From: Pseudonocardia sediminis
GTDB taxonomy: Bacteria > Actinomycetota > Actinomycetes > Mycobacteriales > Pseudonocardiaceae
DNA length: 64,000 nt
Assembly: GCF_004217185.1 (NCBI RefSeq)
Contig: NZ_SHKL01000001.1
Span: 6,322,001-6,386,000, forward strand
Reading direction: 5' to 3'
Positions 35,751 through 44,738 of this stretch are shown here, piece by piece (the stretch's first letter is position 1; every line of letters starts with the position of its first letter). The notes beneath the pieces were generated by a model. The model ran no database searches. It was not told the DNA's origin and saw only the letters and a list, made by a program, of their open reading frames with translations. A program made the translations under genes and the position numbers.

Positions 35751-36404
35751 GTGGAGGAGGCACGGGCGGAGAGCGCCGTCGACCGGACGCTGAGCCGTCT
35801 GCGTCGCATCGACAGTCGTCCCGCGGACGAGACGCCGCCGGTCGAGACGACCGGCGCGACCGGCCCCGTCGAACCCCGCACGCTCGCCGACCTCTACCGC
35901 GACCACCGCACCCGCCTGATGCGCCTGGCGATGCTGCTCGTCGACATCCCGGCCACCGCCGAGGACGTCGTGCAGGAGGCGTTCGCCGGGCTGCACCGGC
36001 ACTGGTCGGGGCTGCGCGACGAGACCGCGGCCGTCGCCTACCTGCGCGCGGCCGTCGTCAACGGGTCGCGCTCGGTGCTGCGACGGCGCCGCACCGCCCG
36101 GGAGTACGTGCCCCCGCACGCCGCGAACGCGCGCTCGGCGGAGTCGCTGGCGATGCTCTCGGCCGAGCACCAGCAGGTGGTCGACGCCCTGTCCGGCCTG
36201 CCGCCGCGCCAGCGCGAGGTGCTGGTCCTGCGCTACTACGGCGGGCTGTCGGAGTCCGAGATCGCCGAGGCGGCCGGGATGAGCCGCGGCACCGTGAAGT
36301 CGACGGCCAGCCGTGCGCTCGACGCCGTCGCCCGGATCATGGACGAGCGGTCCGGGGGCGACGCGGTGCGCCGTCCCGGTTCCGGCGAGATGGAGCACCG
36401 ATGA
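35751..36404 (+). CDS. ECF sigma factor, SigE-like family
   Basis: A 217-residue sigma-70 factor. Region 2 is LYRDHRTRLMRLAMLLVDIP followed by TAEDVVQEAFAGLHRHW. Region 4 is LPPRQREVLVLRYYGGLSES with the helix-turn-helix IAEAAGMSRGTVKST. An N-terminal ~45-residue extension is unusual but low in conservation. GTG 35751 is the most likely start, with TACGCT as a possible -10 a few bases before it, so a nearly leaderless transcript is possible. It overlaps the next gene by ATGA. Confidence 0.88.
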   Translation: MEEARAESAVDRTLSRLRRIDSRPADETPPVETTGATGPVEPRTLADLYRDHRTRLMRLAMLLVDIPATAEDVVQEAFAGLHRHWSGLRDETAAVAYLRAAVVNGSRSVLRRRRTAREYVPPHAANARSAESLAMLSAEHQQVVDALSGLPPRQREVLVLRYYGGLSESEIAEAAGMSRGTVKSTASRALDAVARIMDERSGGDAVRRPGSGEMEHR

Positions 36405-36766
36405 CCGTCCCGCGCGACGACGACGCCGCCGCCCGGCGGCTGAGCGAGGCCCTGCACGCCCAGGCCGTGAGCGGCGGGCGCGTGCCCCCGCCGCCGGGCG
36501 ACCGGGTGTCGTCGTCGATGCCGCCCCCCGGGCCCGGCCGGTTCGGCCCGCCGCCCGTCCCGCCGCGGATGCCCGGTCGCGTCCCGCCGCCGGCACCGCG
36601 CCCGATGCCGCCGCAGGCCCCGGCCCCGGCCGCCGCGCCCGCGCGCTCGGACCGGCGTCAGATCGTCTGGGCGCTGCTGGTCACGCTGCTGATCGGCGCC
36701 ATCCTCGGCGGCGGCATCGGGCTGGTCTCGGTACTCCTGCCCGGCGCGCTCCCGGCCCTGGGGTAG
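36401..36766 (+). CDS. Small Pro-rich membrane protein, possible sigma partner
   Basis: A 121-residue protein. A short N-terminal helix (DDDAAARRLSEALHAQ) is followed by ~55 residues very rich in Pro, then one membrane helix (about 92-115, IVWALLVTLLIGAILGGGIGL). It is translationally coupled to the ECF sigma gene. An anti-sigma or membrane-tether role is suggested by position only: no zinc-binding HxxxCxxC motif or other known anti-sigma domain is seen. Confidence 0.7.
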   Translation: MTVPRDDDAAARRLSEALHAQAVSGGRVPPPPGDRVSSSMPPPGPGRFGPPPVPPRMPGRVPPPAPRPMPPQAPAPAAAPARSDRRQIVWALLVTLLIGAILGGGIGLVSVLLPGALPALG

Positions 36767-36811
36767 CAACCGCCTGGACGTCCCCCGCCGTCCTGACCAG
36801 GATGATCTCCC

Positions 36812-37459
36812 ATGGACGAGGCGGTCGTCGTCGAACGGGTCATCGGGCGCTGCGGGGAGCTGGTGCTGCGCCGGGTCGGCGCCCACCACGAGATCGTGGC
36901 CAACGGGGTGTTCCTGATGGACACCCGCGGCGGGGACTCCGAACGGCTGCTGGCCACCGCGACCGCCGACCGGATGCCCGCACCGGGCCGTCTGGCCGTC
37001 GGCGGGCTGGGGGTGGGGTTCACCCTCGCCGCGGCACTCGCCCATCCCGCGGTCGGCACGGTGGACGTGATCGAGCGGGAGCCCGACGTCGTGCGCTGGA
37101 ACTCCGGACCGCTCGCCGACGGGAACGGGCACGCCGTCGACGATCCGCGCGTGCGCACCCACGTCGCCGATCTCGCCGACTGGCTCCGCGACGCACCGCC
37201 CGGCAGCGTCGACGGGCTGTGCCTGGACACCGACAACGGCCCGGACTGGCTCGTCGACCCGGGCAACGCCGGCCTCTACGACGACGCCGGCCTGGCCGCC
37301 GCGCGACGCGTCCTGGCACCGGGCGGTGTGCTCGCACTCTGGTGTGCCGCACCATCTCCCGAGCTCGCCGAGCGTCTCGGCACGATCTTCGACGACGTCG
37401 CGACGCTGGAGGTGCCGGTCGGCCGCGGGGACCCTGACGTGGTGCTGCTCGCCCGGTGA
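36812..37459 (+). CDS. Spermidine synthase-like protein
   Basis: A 215-residue protein with the spermidine-synthase fold signature RLAVGGLGVGFTLAAAL, a VDVIEREPDVVRW acidic segment and LCLDTDNGPDWLV. It lacks the N-terminal beta-domain and the full catalytic Asp region of true spermidine synthases, so it is better seen as a SAM-binding relative of unknown reaction. It follows the small membrane protein gene by 45 bp. Confidence 0.78.
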   Translation: MDEAVVVERVIGRCGELVLRRVGAHHEIVANGVFLMDTRGGDSERLLATATADRMPAPGRLAVGGLGVGFTLAAALAHPAVGTVDVIEREPDVVRWNSGPLADGNGHAVDDPRVRTHVADLADWLRDAPPGSVDGLCLDTDNGPDWLVDPGNAGLYDDAGLAAARRVLAPGGVLALWCAAPSPELAERLGTIFDDVATLEVPVGRGDPDVVLLAR

Positions 37460-37571
37460 TCACCGGCCGGGCGGTACCGGGCGGTTCGCCGGATTCGTCC
37501 GTCGTCGCACTGGGCGAGCCCGTGGTGGCGGCTCATCGGGGCCACAGGTCCGGCCGGTACCGTCGTGCCCC

Positions 37572-38714
37572 GTGACGCCCCTCGCCACTCAGACGCTCGC
37601 GCTCGGTCCGGACTGGCTCGACCCGACCGTCATCATCGAATGGCTGGGCCCCTGGGCCCTGGTCGGGCTCGCGGCGATCATCTTCGCCGAGTGCGGCCTG
37701 CTGCTGGGCTTCTTCCTGCCCGGCGACTCGTTGCTGTTCACCGCCGGGCTGTTCGTCGCCCAGGGCACGATCGGCGTCCCGCTGTGGCTGGTCTGCGTGA
37801 TCCTGGTGGTGGCCGCGTTCGCCGGCAACGTCGTCGGCTACGCGATCGGCTACAAGGCCGGTCCGGCGATCTTCGACAAGCCGAGGTCGAAGCTGTTCAA
37901 CCCCAAGCACGTCGCGAAGACGCAGGAGTTCTTCGACAAGTACGGCAACCGGGCGATCGTGCTGGGCCGGTTCGTGCCGATCGTGCGCACGTTCATCACG
38001 GTCAGCGCGGGCGTGGCCCGGATGGACCCGAAGCGGTACATGACGTACTCGCTGATCGGCGGCGTCGCGTGGGCGGCCGGGGTGACGGTGCTGGGCTACT
38101 TCCTGGGCCAGTTCGCGTTCGTCCGGGAGAACATCGACTTCATCCTGATCCTGGTCGTGCTGGTCTCGATCCTGCCGATCGTCATCGAGGTGCTGCGGGC
38201 GCGGTCGAAGAACAAGAAGGCCGCGGCCGCCGTCGCCGCCCCGGCCGGACCGGGCGCCGCCGCCTCCGACCTCACGCAGCCGATCCAGCTGCCCCGCGAC
38301 ACCGGCGCGCCGCAGGGCTCCGGCTGGAGCGACCCGGTCGCGGGGCCGAACGGGCACCCGACCTCGGGATCCGCCGACAACACCGCGACCACGTGGATCA
38401 CGCCCGTCGGCCCGAACGACCCGCCGCCGAACGGGATCCCGGCGAACGGTTCGCACGCGAACGGCTCCCCGTCCGCGGGGGCGCAGCCGGCTCCGGTCAA
38501 CGGCGACGTGCCGGACGCCGTGACCGGACGCCCCTCGCCGGACGCCACTCCGGCGTTCACCGACGAGCCGACCCGTGGGCTCCCCGCCCACGCCCCCGCG
38601 CCGGTCGAGAGCCGATCCTCGGGACGCCCGGTGATGGGCCGCCCGACGACCCCGGCCCGCCCGGCCACCGCCGCCCGTCCGTCCTCGGAGAAGGACGGCG
38701 ACACCGACCGCTGA
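37572..38714 (+). CDS. DedA-family membrane protein with disordered tail
   Basis: A 380-residue protein. Residues ~1-220 are the DedA/SNARE-associated fold, with FAECGLLLGFFLPGDSLLF, GYAIGYKAGPAIFDK and the key GRFVPIVRTFITVSAG. DedA proteins are proposed lipid scramblases, including undecaprenyl-phosphate recycling. Residues ~225-380 are Pro/Gly/Asn-rich and disordered. The start is GTG 37572. A DedA gene near fba and GH76 genes is also seen in M. tuberculosis (Rv0364). Confidence 0.92.
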   Translation: MTPLATQTLALGPDWLDPTVIIEWLGPWALVGLAAIIFAECGLLLGFFLPGDSLLFTAGLFVAQGTIGVPLWLVCVILVVAAFAGNVVGYAIGYKAGPAIFDKPRSKLFNPKHVAKTQEFFDKYGNRAIVLGRFVPIVRTFITVSAGVARMDPKRYMTYSLIGGVAWAAGVTVLGYFLGQFAFVRENIDFILILVVLVSILPIVIEVLRARSKNKKAAAAVAAPAGPGAAASDLTQPIQLPRDTGAPQGSGWSDPVAGPNGHPTSGSADNTATTWITPVGPNDPPPNGIPANGSHANGSPSAGAQPAPVNGDVPDAVTGRPSPDATPAFTDEPTRGLPAHAPAPVESRSSGRPVMGRPTTPARPATAARPSSEKDGDTDR

Positions 38715-38726
38715 GCCCCGGCGGGT

Positions 38727-39806
38727 TCAGGTTCCGGGGCCCCGCTCCAGACGGGCGGCGGCCTCCAGCAGCATCCAGCCCGAGAGCTGCACCGACAGCG
38801 CCGACTCCGGGTTCCCCGCCGCGGCCACCCGCGCCGGAGCCCGCCAGTCGTGGGCGAACACCGGGCCGCCGCGCATCTCGGCCCGGTTCTCCCAGACCGA
38901 CTCCGCGCTCGCCCGGACCAGGCGTCCGGCGACGTCGGTGAGCTCCGGCAGGCGCACCGCGGCGTCGGCGAGGTAGCGGGCGAGGATCCCGTTGAACAGG
39001 CCGCCGTCGTCGTAGCCGCCGACGACGCCGTCCGGCTCGGCCAGGTGCGTCGCGGTCGCCGCCAGGACGCTCGTGGCCCGCTCGGTCCAGCGCGGGTGAC
39101 CGTCGCGTTCGGCGAGCTCCACGCAGGCGCCCAGGTACACGCCCTGGTTGTAGGTGTAGATCGCCGGCTCGACCGTGCGGACCCGGCCGTCGCGGCCGAC
39201 CCGCACGCCGTCGCGGATCAGCCCGGTCTCCGGGTCGGGCAGCCGGACGTGCATCCAGTCGGCGAGGGCGGCGGCCGCGGTGAGGTCGCCGCGGCGGGCG
39301 AACAGGATCGCCGCCGGGCCGTTCGCCGGGGCGGCCTTGAAGTCGTCGCGACGGCGCCAGTAGACCCCGCCCCCACCGGCCGCGGTGTGACCGGCGCGCA
39401 GGCGGGCCAGGATCGCGTCCAGGGCGGGCCGCGCGGCGGGACCGGCGGCGTCGCCCGCGCGGTCGATCGCCAGGCCGAGCCAGGCGATGTCGTCGTAGTA
39501 GTCGTCGACCCAGCTCCCGGCGTTGCGCAGGCGCACCGTGCGCAGGAACGTCGCGATGCCGGCGTCCCGCGACGACGACGGCGCCCGCCCCCGCGCGTCG
39601 GCGAGGCAGTCCAGCAGGTGCGCCTGCCACCAGTAGTGCCACGGCCACGGCCGGATCGGCCACCGCCGCGGCCAGGAGACCCGCCCGATCGCCGTGCCCG
39701 GCACGATCCCGCCGAAGCGCCGCACGAACCGTCCGGCGACGGCCCTCTCCGCGGCCGCGGCACGGTCCGCCCAGGTCCCCTGCTCCCCGGGGACGGGCGT
39801 CACCAC
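38727..39806 (-). CDS. Glycoside hydrolase family 76-like (alpha-1,6-mannanase)
   Basis: A 359-residue cytosolic-looking protein, without a signal peptide, of the GH76 (alpha/alpha)6 barrel family. The catalytic pair is Asp105-Asp106 in YYDDIAWLGLA, with IYTYNQGVYLGA and GGYDDGGLFNGILARY further on. GH76 enzymes act on alpha-1,6-mannosidic links. It is convergent with the DedA gene. Starts are GTG 39806 or 39803; the second gives a 4-nt overlap with the methyltransferase gene. M. tuberculosis Rv0365c is the likely counterpart. Confidence 0.9.
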   Translation of the reverse strand: MVTPVPGEQGTWADRAAAAERAVAGRFVRRFGGIVPGTAIGRVSWPRRWPIRPWPWHYWWQAHLLDCLADARGRAPSSSRDAGIATFLRTVRLRNAGSWVDDYYDDIAWLGLAIDRAGDAAGPAARPALDAILARLRAGHTAAGGGGVYWRRRDDFKAAPANGPAAILFARRGDLTAAAALADWMHVRLPDPETGLIRDGVRVGRDGRVRTVEPAIYTYNQGVYLGACVELAERDGHPRWTERATSVLAATATHLAEPDGVVGGYDDGGLFNGILARYLADAAVRLPELTDVAGRLVRASAESVWENRAEMRGGPVFAHDWRAPARVAAAGNPESALSVQLSGWMLLEAAARLERGPGT

Positions 39807-40462
39807 GCGGCGTCCAGGTCGGCGTGCTCACGGATCCAGGCGTGCATCGCCACCCCGGCCGCGACGCCCGCGTTGACCGAACGCGTGGACCCGAACTGCG
39901 CGATCGACACCGACAACGACGCCGCCTCGCGGGCCGGCTCGGACAGTCCCGGCCCCTCCTGCCCGAACAGCAGGACGCAGGCCCGCGGCAGCGACGCCGT
40001 CTCCAGCCGGACCGAGCCCGGCGTGTTGTCCACCGCGACGATCGTCAGCCCGTGGTCCCGGGCGAACGTCGCCAGCCCGGCGACGTCGGGGTGGTGGTGC
40101 AGCTGCAGGTACCGGTCGGTGACCATGGCTCCGCGCCGGTTCCAGCGCCGCCGCCCGACGATGTGCACCCCGCCCGCGCCGAACGCGTTCGCCGTGCGGA
40201 CGACGGTGCCGATGTTGTGGTCGTGCCCGAGGTTCTCGATCGCGACGTGGAACGGGTGCGCGCGCCGCACCAGCTCGGTCGCGACGGCCTCGCGGCGCCA
40301 GTAGCGGTAGGCGTCGACGACGTTGCGGCGGTCACCGTGCTCGAGCAGCTCCGGGTTGTAGTGCCCACCCGACGGCCAGGCCGCGGGCCCGCCCGGCCAC
40401 GGACCGACCCCGACCTGCCCCGGGATCTCCCACTCGCTGGGCCCGACGGAGTCCTCGTCCAC
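39800..40462 (-). CDS. SpoU/TrmH-family RNA methyltransferase
   Basis: A 220-residue SPOUT methyltransferase for 2'-O-methylation of tRNA or rRNA. It has NLGHDHNIGTVVRTANAFG, LFGQEGPGLS and SIAQFGSTRSVNAGVAAGVA, the three knot motifs. The target nucleotide is unknown. It lies 10 bp downstream of pyrE and overlaps the GH76 gene, so the three probably form an operon with the SDR gene. Confidence 0.95.
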   Translation of the reverse strand: MDEDSVGPSEWEIPGQVGVGPWPGGPAAWPSGGHYNPELLEHGDRRNVVDAYRYWRREAVATELVRRAHPFHVAIENLGHDHNIGTVVRTANAFGAGGVHIVGRRRWNRRGAMVTDRYLQLHHHPDVAGLATFARDHGLTIVAVDNTPGSVRLETASLPRACVLLFGQEGPGLSEPAREAASLSVSIAQFGSTRSVNAGVAAGVAMHAWIREHADLDAAW

Positions 40463-40472
40463 GGGGGAGGGG

Positions 40473-41030
40473 TCAGCCCAGCTGCAGGTCGGCCAGCCCG
40501 AGCAGCGCCCGGTACGGCGCGCCCTCGGCCTCGACGGCCTCGCGCGCCCCGGTGTCGCGGTCGACGACCGTGCACACCCCGACCACGGTCGCCCCGGCCT
40601 CGCGCACCTGGCGCACCGCGGTCAGCACGGAGCCGCCGGTCGTCGACGTGTCCTCGACGACCAGCACCGGGCGTCCGGCGACGTCCGGGCCCTCGATCAG
40701 CCGCTGCATGCCGTGCTTCTTGGTCTCCTTGCGCACCACGAACGCGTCGATCGGCGGCGCACCGGCCTCGAGGGACGCGGCGTGCAGCACGGCGGTCGCG
40801 ACCGGGTCCGCGCCGAGCGTCAGCCCGCCGACGGCGTCGTAGTCCCAGTCCTGGGTCAGCGCGCGCAGCAGCCGCCCGATCAGCGGGGACGCCTCGTGCT
40901 GCAGCGTGACGCGGCGCAGGTCGACGTAGTAGTCGGCCTCCGCACCGGAGGACAGCGTGACCCGCTCGTGGACGACGCCGAGTTCGCGGACCAGTGCCGC
41001 GAGCCGCGCCCGGTCCCCATGGGCGCTCAT
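40473..41030 (-). CDS. pyrE: Orotate phosphoribosyltransferase
   Basis: A 185-residue enzyme of UMP synthesis. The PRPP-binding motif is VLVVEDTSTTGGSVLTAV, with FVVRKETKKHG and the YYVDLRRVTL start typical of PyrE. ATG 41030 is chosen because it gives a 4-nt overlap with the upstream SDR gene and matches family length. Confidence 0.96.
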   Translation of the reverse strand: MSAHGDRARLAALVRELGVVHERVTLSSGAEADYYVDLRRVTLQHEASPLIGRLLRALTQDWDYDAVGGLTLGADPVATAVLHAASLEAGAPPIDAFVVRKETKKHGMQRLIEGPDVAGRPVLVVEDTSTTGGSVLTAVRQVREAGATVVGVCTVVDRDTGAREAVEAEGAPYRALLGLADLQLG

Positions 41031-41800
41031 GTGCGGTCCCGGTCGAACGTCGCCGTCAGTCGCCGGACGACACCGCGGGGGAGCACCCCGACCAGCCCGA
41101 CGATCGCCTTGTACTGCCGCGAAGGCACGGACACCACCCGTCCCCTGGCCAGGTCGGCCAGGCACTCGTCGACGACCTGCACGGGGTCGAGCCACAGCGG
41201 CCCACGCCGTCCGCCGACCTCGATCCCGGCCCGTTCGTGGAACTCGGTCCGGACGAAGCCCGGGCACAGCGCCATCGCCCGCACCCCCGTCCCGTTCAGC
41301 GACGCGGCGATCCCCTCGGTGAACGAGATGACCCACGCCTTGTCCGCGCTGTAGGTGGACCCGCGCCCGGCGAGGAACCCGGCCACGCTGGCCACGTTCA
41401 CCACCGCACCGGTGCCGCGGTCCACCATCCCGGGCAGCGCGGCCCGGGTGAGAGCCAGCACACTCGCCACGTTCACCTCGAGCTGGCGGGTGAGGTCGGC
41501 GGGGTCGGCCTGCAGGAAGTCGCTCCCCGTGGCCAGACCGGCGTTGTTCACCAGCAGCTCGACGGGGGAGAGGTCCGGGTCGGTCAGCCGCCGGGTGACG
41601 CGGGCGCGGGCGGCCGGGTCGGCCAGGTCCGCCGGCAGCACCTCGACCGATACGCCCTGGTCACGGAGCCGGGCCGCGGAGGCCTCGAGGCGTTCGGCGT
41701 CCCGGGCGACCAGCACGAGATCGCGCCCGTCCGCGGCCAGACGGTCGGCGAACGCCGCCCCGATCCCTGCGGAGGCGCCGGTGATCATGACGGAGGGCAC
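41027..41800 (-). CDS. Short-chain dehydrogenase/reductase
   Basis: A 257-residue classical-type SDR. It has TGASAGIG (7-14) for NADP binding, NNAG, catalytic Ser in VVNVASVAG and YSADK. It is paralogous to the SDR at 43575-44648 (both have QVVDxCLADLxRGR near the end). The two flank a Baeyer-Villiger-type monooxygenase gene. Its operon position with pyrE may only reflect promoter sharing. The gap to the divergent monooxygenase (125 bp) holds the palindrome TCACGTGA at 41891-41898. Confidence 0.93.
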   Translation of the reverse strand: MPSVMITGASAGIGAAFADRLAADGRDLVLVARDAERLEASAARLRDQGVSVEVLPADLADPAARARVTRRLTDPDLSPVELLVNNAGLATGSDFLQADPADLTRQLEVNVASVLALTRAALPGMVDRGTGAVVNVASVAGFLAGRGSTYSADKAWVISFTEGIAASLNGTGVRAMALCPGFVRTEFHERAGIEVGGRRGPLWLDPVQVVDECLADLARGRVVSVPSRQYKAIVGLVGVLPRGVVRRLTATFDRDRT

Positions 41801-41925
41801 GGGGCGAGCCTAGTGCGTGACGGCGGCCCCGCCACGCAGGCGTCACCGGCTCCGCACTGCGCCGGTGGGAGCAACCGGACCTACTTCACATCACGTGACG
41901 GTCACGGTGCCTTTACCGTCGGGGT

Positions 41926-43509
41926 ATGACGTCCGAGGCCCCGAGACCCGCGGCCGCGCGCCCCGCGTCGGACCGTCCGACGTCCGACCACCACCGCGTG
42001 ATCATCGTCGGCGCCGGTTTCAGCGGCCTGACCGCCGGTCTGGCCCTGCTGCGCCGGGAGGTGCACGACTTCGTCATCCTGGAACGGACCGACGACGTCG
42101 GCGGCGTCTGGCGGGACAACACCTACCCCGGCGTCGGCGTCGACACGCCCTCACCGCTCTACCAGCTGCGCCGCCTCACCAACCCGGACTGGTCGGACCT
42201 CTACGCCAAGGGCCACGAGGTCCTGGACTACTCACGGACGCTGGCCCGCACCGACGGCCTGCTGTCCCACGTGCGCTTCCACAGCGACGTCGAGCAGGCG
42301 CGCTGGGACCCCGACACCCGGTGCTGGCGCATCCGCACCGGGCGCGGCGAGGTGACCGCGGACGTCCTCGTCAGCGCGGCCGGGCTGGTCTCCGACCCGG
42401 CGATGCCCGACGTCCCGGGCCTGTCCCGCTTCCCCGGACCGGCGTTCCACTCCTCGCGCTGGGACCACGACGTCGACCTCGACGGCAAGCGCGTCGCGGT
42501 GATCGGGACGGGCGCGTCGGCGATCCAGATCGTGCCGGCCATCCAGCCGCTGGTCCGCGAGCTGCACGTCGTGCAGCGCACCCCGGCCTGGGTGATGCCC
42601 AAGCCCGAGCGCCCCGGGGCGGAGAAGCTGCGCCGCGCGCTGGACGCGAGCCCGCGGCTACGCCGCCTGCAGTTCGACGTCCTCTACGCCGGCGCCGAGG
42701 TGCTCGCCTCGGCCCGGCGGTCGAAGCTGCTGCGCGAGGGCCTGATGCGGGTCGGGCGCCGGCACCTGGCCGAGCAGGTGCCGGACACCGAGCTGCGCGC
42801 CCGCCTGACCCCGGACTTCGAGTACCTGTGCAAGCGCCCGCTGATCTCCAACTCCTACCTGCCGGCGATGGGCGAGCCGAACACCACGCTGCACACCGGC
42901 GGTCTGGCCGAGGTCCGCGGCGCATGCGTCGTCGCCGGTGACGGCACCGAGGCCGAGGTGGACGTCATCGTGCTCAACACCGGCTTCCAGATCGGGATCA
43001 CCTCGCCGATCGCCCGCCGGATCCGGGACGCGTCGGGGACCTCGCTGAGCGAGCACTGGGGTGACCAGCCGCGCGCCTACCTGGGCATGAGCTACCCGGG
43101 CTTCCCGAACTTCTTCCTCACCCAGGGCCCGAACGCGACCAGCGGCGCCAGCTCGACGCTGCTCTTCGCCGAGGCCCAGGGCCGCTACATCGCCGACGCC
43201 GTCGTCACGATGGCGCGCGAGGGGATCGAGGTCACCGACGTCCGGCCCGAGGTCGAGCACCGGTGGACGCGCCGGATCCGGCGCCGCTCCGCGCGGACGG
43301 TCTACGAACGCGGCGGGTGCGCGAGCTACTACCAGAACGACGACGGCGTCAACGTCGTCATGTGGCCCGCGAACTCGGCCGAGTACCAGCTCCGGACCCG
43401 GCGGTTCAAGCTCGCGCCGTTCCGCACCCGGTACGGCCCGCGCGGGGCCGGGCGGCCGTTGGAGCCGGCCCTGCCCCTCCCGCGCACCGACGAGCTCGCG
43501 GTGGGCTGA
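41926..43509 (+). CDS. FAD-dependent monooxygenase, Baeyer-Villiger type
   Basis: A 527-residue flavin monooxygenase. It has the FAD-binding GAGFSGLTAG (about 29-38), the NADPH-binding GTGASAIQIVPA and between them FPGPAFHSSRWDH, which fits the Baeyer-Villiger fingerprint F-x-G-x3-H-x3-W. Substrates in the family are ketones, steroids or aldehydes; none can be named here. Two SDRs on either side could supply or use the ketone. The start is ATG 41926. Confidence 0.92.
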   Translation: MTSEAPRPAAARPASDRPTSDHHRVIIVGAGFSGLTAGLALLRREVHDFVILERTDDVGGVWRDNTYPGVGVDTPSPLYQLRRLTNPDWSDLYAKGHEVLDYSRTLARTDGLLSHVRFHSDVEQARWDPDTRCWRIRTGRGEVTADVLVSAAGLVSDPAMPDVPGLSRFPGPAFHSSRWDHDVDLDGKRVAVIGTGASAIQIVPAIQPLVRELHVVQRTPAWVMPKPERPGAEKLRRALDASPRLRRLQFDVLYAGAEVLASARRSKLLREGLMRVGRRHLAEQVPDTELRARLTPDFEYLCKRPLISNSYLPAMGEPNTTLHTGGLAEVRGACVVAGDGTEAEVDVIVLNTGFQIGITSPIARRIRDASGTSLSEHWGDQPRAYLGMSYPGFPNFFLTQGPNATSGASSTLLFAEAQGRYIADAVVTMAREGIEVTDVRPEVEHRWTRRIRRRSARTVYERGGCASYYQNDDGVNVVMWPANSAEYQLRTRRFKLAPFRTRYGPRGAGRPLEPALPLPRTDELAVG

Positions 43510-43523
43510 CCTCACGCGGGAAA

Positions 43524-43561
43524 CCGGCCCCGGCGTGGGGTCGGATCCACGCCGGGGCCGG
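43524..43561. terminator. Bidirectional terminator hairpin
   Basis: CCGGCCCCGGCGTGG and CCACGCCGGGGCCGG form a perfect 15-bp stem with an 8-nt loop, between the ends of two convergent genes (stop 43509 and stop 43575). No U-run follows. Confidence 0.8.
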
Positions 43562-43574
43562 AAGCGGTGGGACG

Positions 43575-44648
43575 TCAGGCGCTCGGGACGGCCATCCCGT
43601 CGGCCGGTCGCGGGACACGCACCGGCTCGACGGCCGCCGGCGTGGTCGACGAGACGGTCGCCGACGCGCGGGAACGGGCCGCCGCGACGGCGCGGGCGCG
43701 GCTCTCGCGGGTGGACCGGCGGGTGGGGACGAAGTGGTCCGCCGCCGGGGTGCGCACGCAATGCGGCGGCTCGACCCGCTGGGCCGGGCGCGAGGGCAGG
43801 TCCGGCAGGCCCGGACGGCGGACGGGCCGCGCCGGGGCCGAGGCGGCCACCGGGGCCGGTGCCGGGACGGGCTCGCGACGCTCCCGCGACGCCCCTGCCA
43901 CCCGGGCGGCCAGGCGCAGCGCCCGGCGCGGCATCTCCAGCGCGTCGACCAGCGGCCGGTAGACCGGTCCGGGGACGCTCAGGGTGCGACCGCGGTCCAG
44001 GTCGGCGAGGCAGGTGTCGACGACCTGCTCGGGCTCGGACCACAGCAGCCGACCGGCCATGCCCTCGGGCGGGGTGAAGTCGTGCCACCCGGTGCGGACG
44101 TACCCGGGGCAGGCCGCGATCGCGGCGACGCCGGTGCCGCGCAGAACCGGCGCGAGCGAGTCGGTGAACGCCGAGACCCACGCCTTGGTCGGGCCGTAGG
44201 ACGAGCCGGCCGCGGGCAGGTACCCGGCGACGCTGCCCACGTTGACGATCGTCCCCCGGCCGCGCTGCAGCATCCCGGGCAGCACCGCGTGGGTGAGCCC
44301 GATCGTCGCGGTGATGTTGAGGTCGATCTCGGCCTGCAGGTGCTCCCGCTCGGCGTGCGGGAACTCCGCCGCCCGGCCGCACCCGGCGTTGTTCACCAGG
44401 ACGTCGACGACCAGGCCCTCGGGCCCGCTCAGCAGGGCCTCCAGCCGGAACAGGCCGTGCCGGTCGGCGAGGTCGGTGACGAAGGTGTCCACCCGGACGC
44501 CGTGGCGGGCCGCGATGATGCGGGCCGTCGCGTTGAGCCGCAGCTCTCCGCGGGCGACGAGGATCAGGTCGTGTCCGCGGGCCGCGAGACGATCGGCGAA
44601 CGCGGCGCCGATGCCGGCGCTACCGCCGGTGATGAGAGCGAGAGGCAC
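43575..44648 (-). CDS. Short-chain dehydrogenase/reductase with C-terminal tail
   Basis: A 357-residue SDR. It has TGGSAGIG (7-14), NNAG, VNVGSVAG and YGPTK (catalytic Tyr/Lys). The fold ends near residue 255. The remaining ~100 residues are Pro/Ala/Arg-rich, without a membrane helix, and unlike the paralogue at 41027-41800. The tail has normal host codon use. It is convergent with the monooxygenase gene. Confidence 0.92.
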   Translation of the reverse strand: MPLALITGGSAGIGAAFADRLAARGHDLILVARGELRLNATARIIAARHGVRVDTFVTDLADRHGLFRLEALLSGPEGLVVDVLVNNAGCGRAAEFPHAEREHLQAEIDLNITATIGLTHAVLPGMLQRGRGTIVNVGSVAGYLPAAGSSYGPTKAWVSAFTDSLAPVLRGTGVAAIAACPGYVRTGWHDFTPPEGMAGRLLWSEPEQVVDTCLADLDRGRTLSVPGPVYRPLVDALEMPRRALRLAARVAGASRERREPVPAPAPVAASAPARPVRRPGLPDLPSRPAQRVEPPHCVRTPAADHFVPTRRSTRESRARAVAAARSRASATVSSTTPAAVEPVRVPRPADGMAVPSA

Positions 44649-44738
44649 CCGAACAGGGTATCCAGCGCTACTCCACCTAGCTCAATCGGGTGGTCACTTT
44701 GCGCATCAGTCGATCAACACACGGCGACGAATCGCTGG

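Noticed and set aside
41891..41898. TCACGTGA as a Crp site
   Set aside because: The spacing does not fit the TGTGA-N6-TCACA form; an 8-bp palindrome alone is weak evidence.
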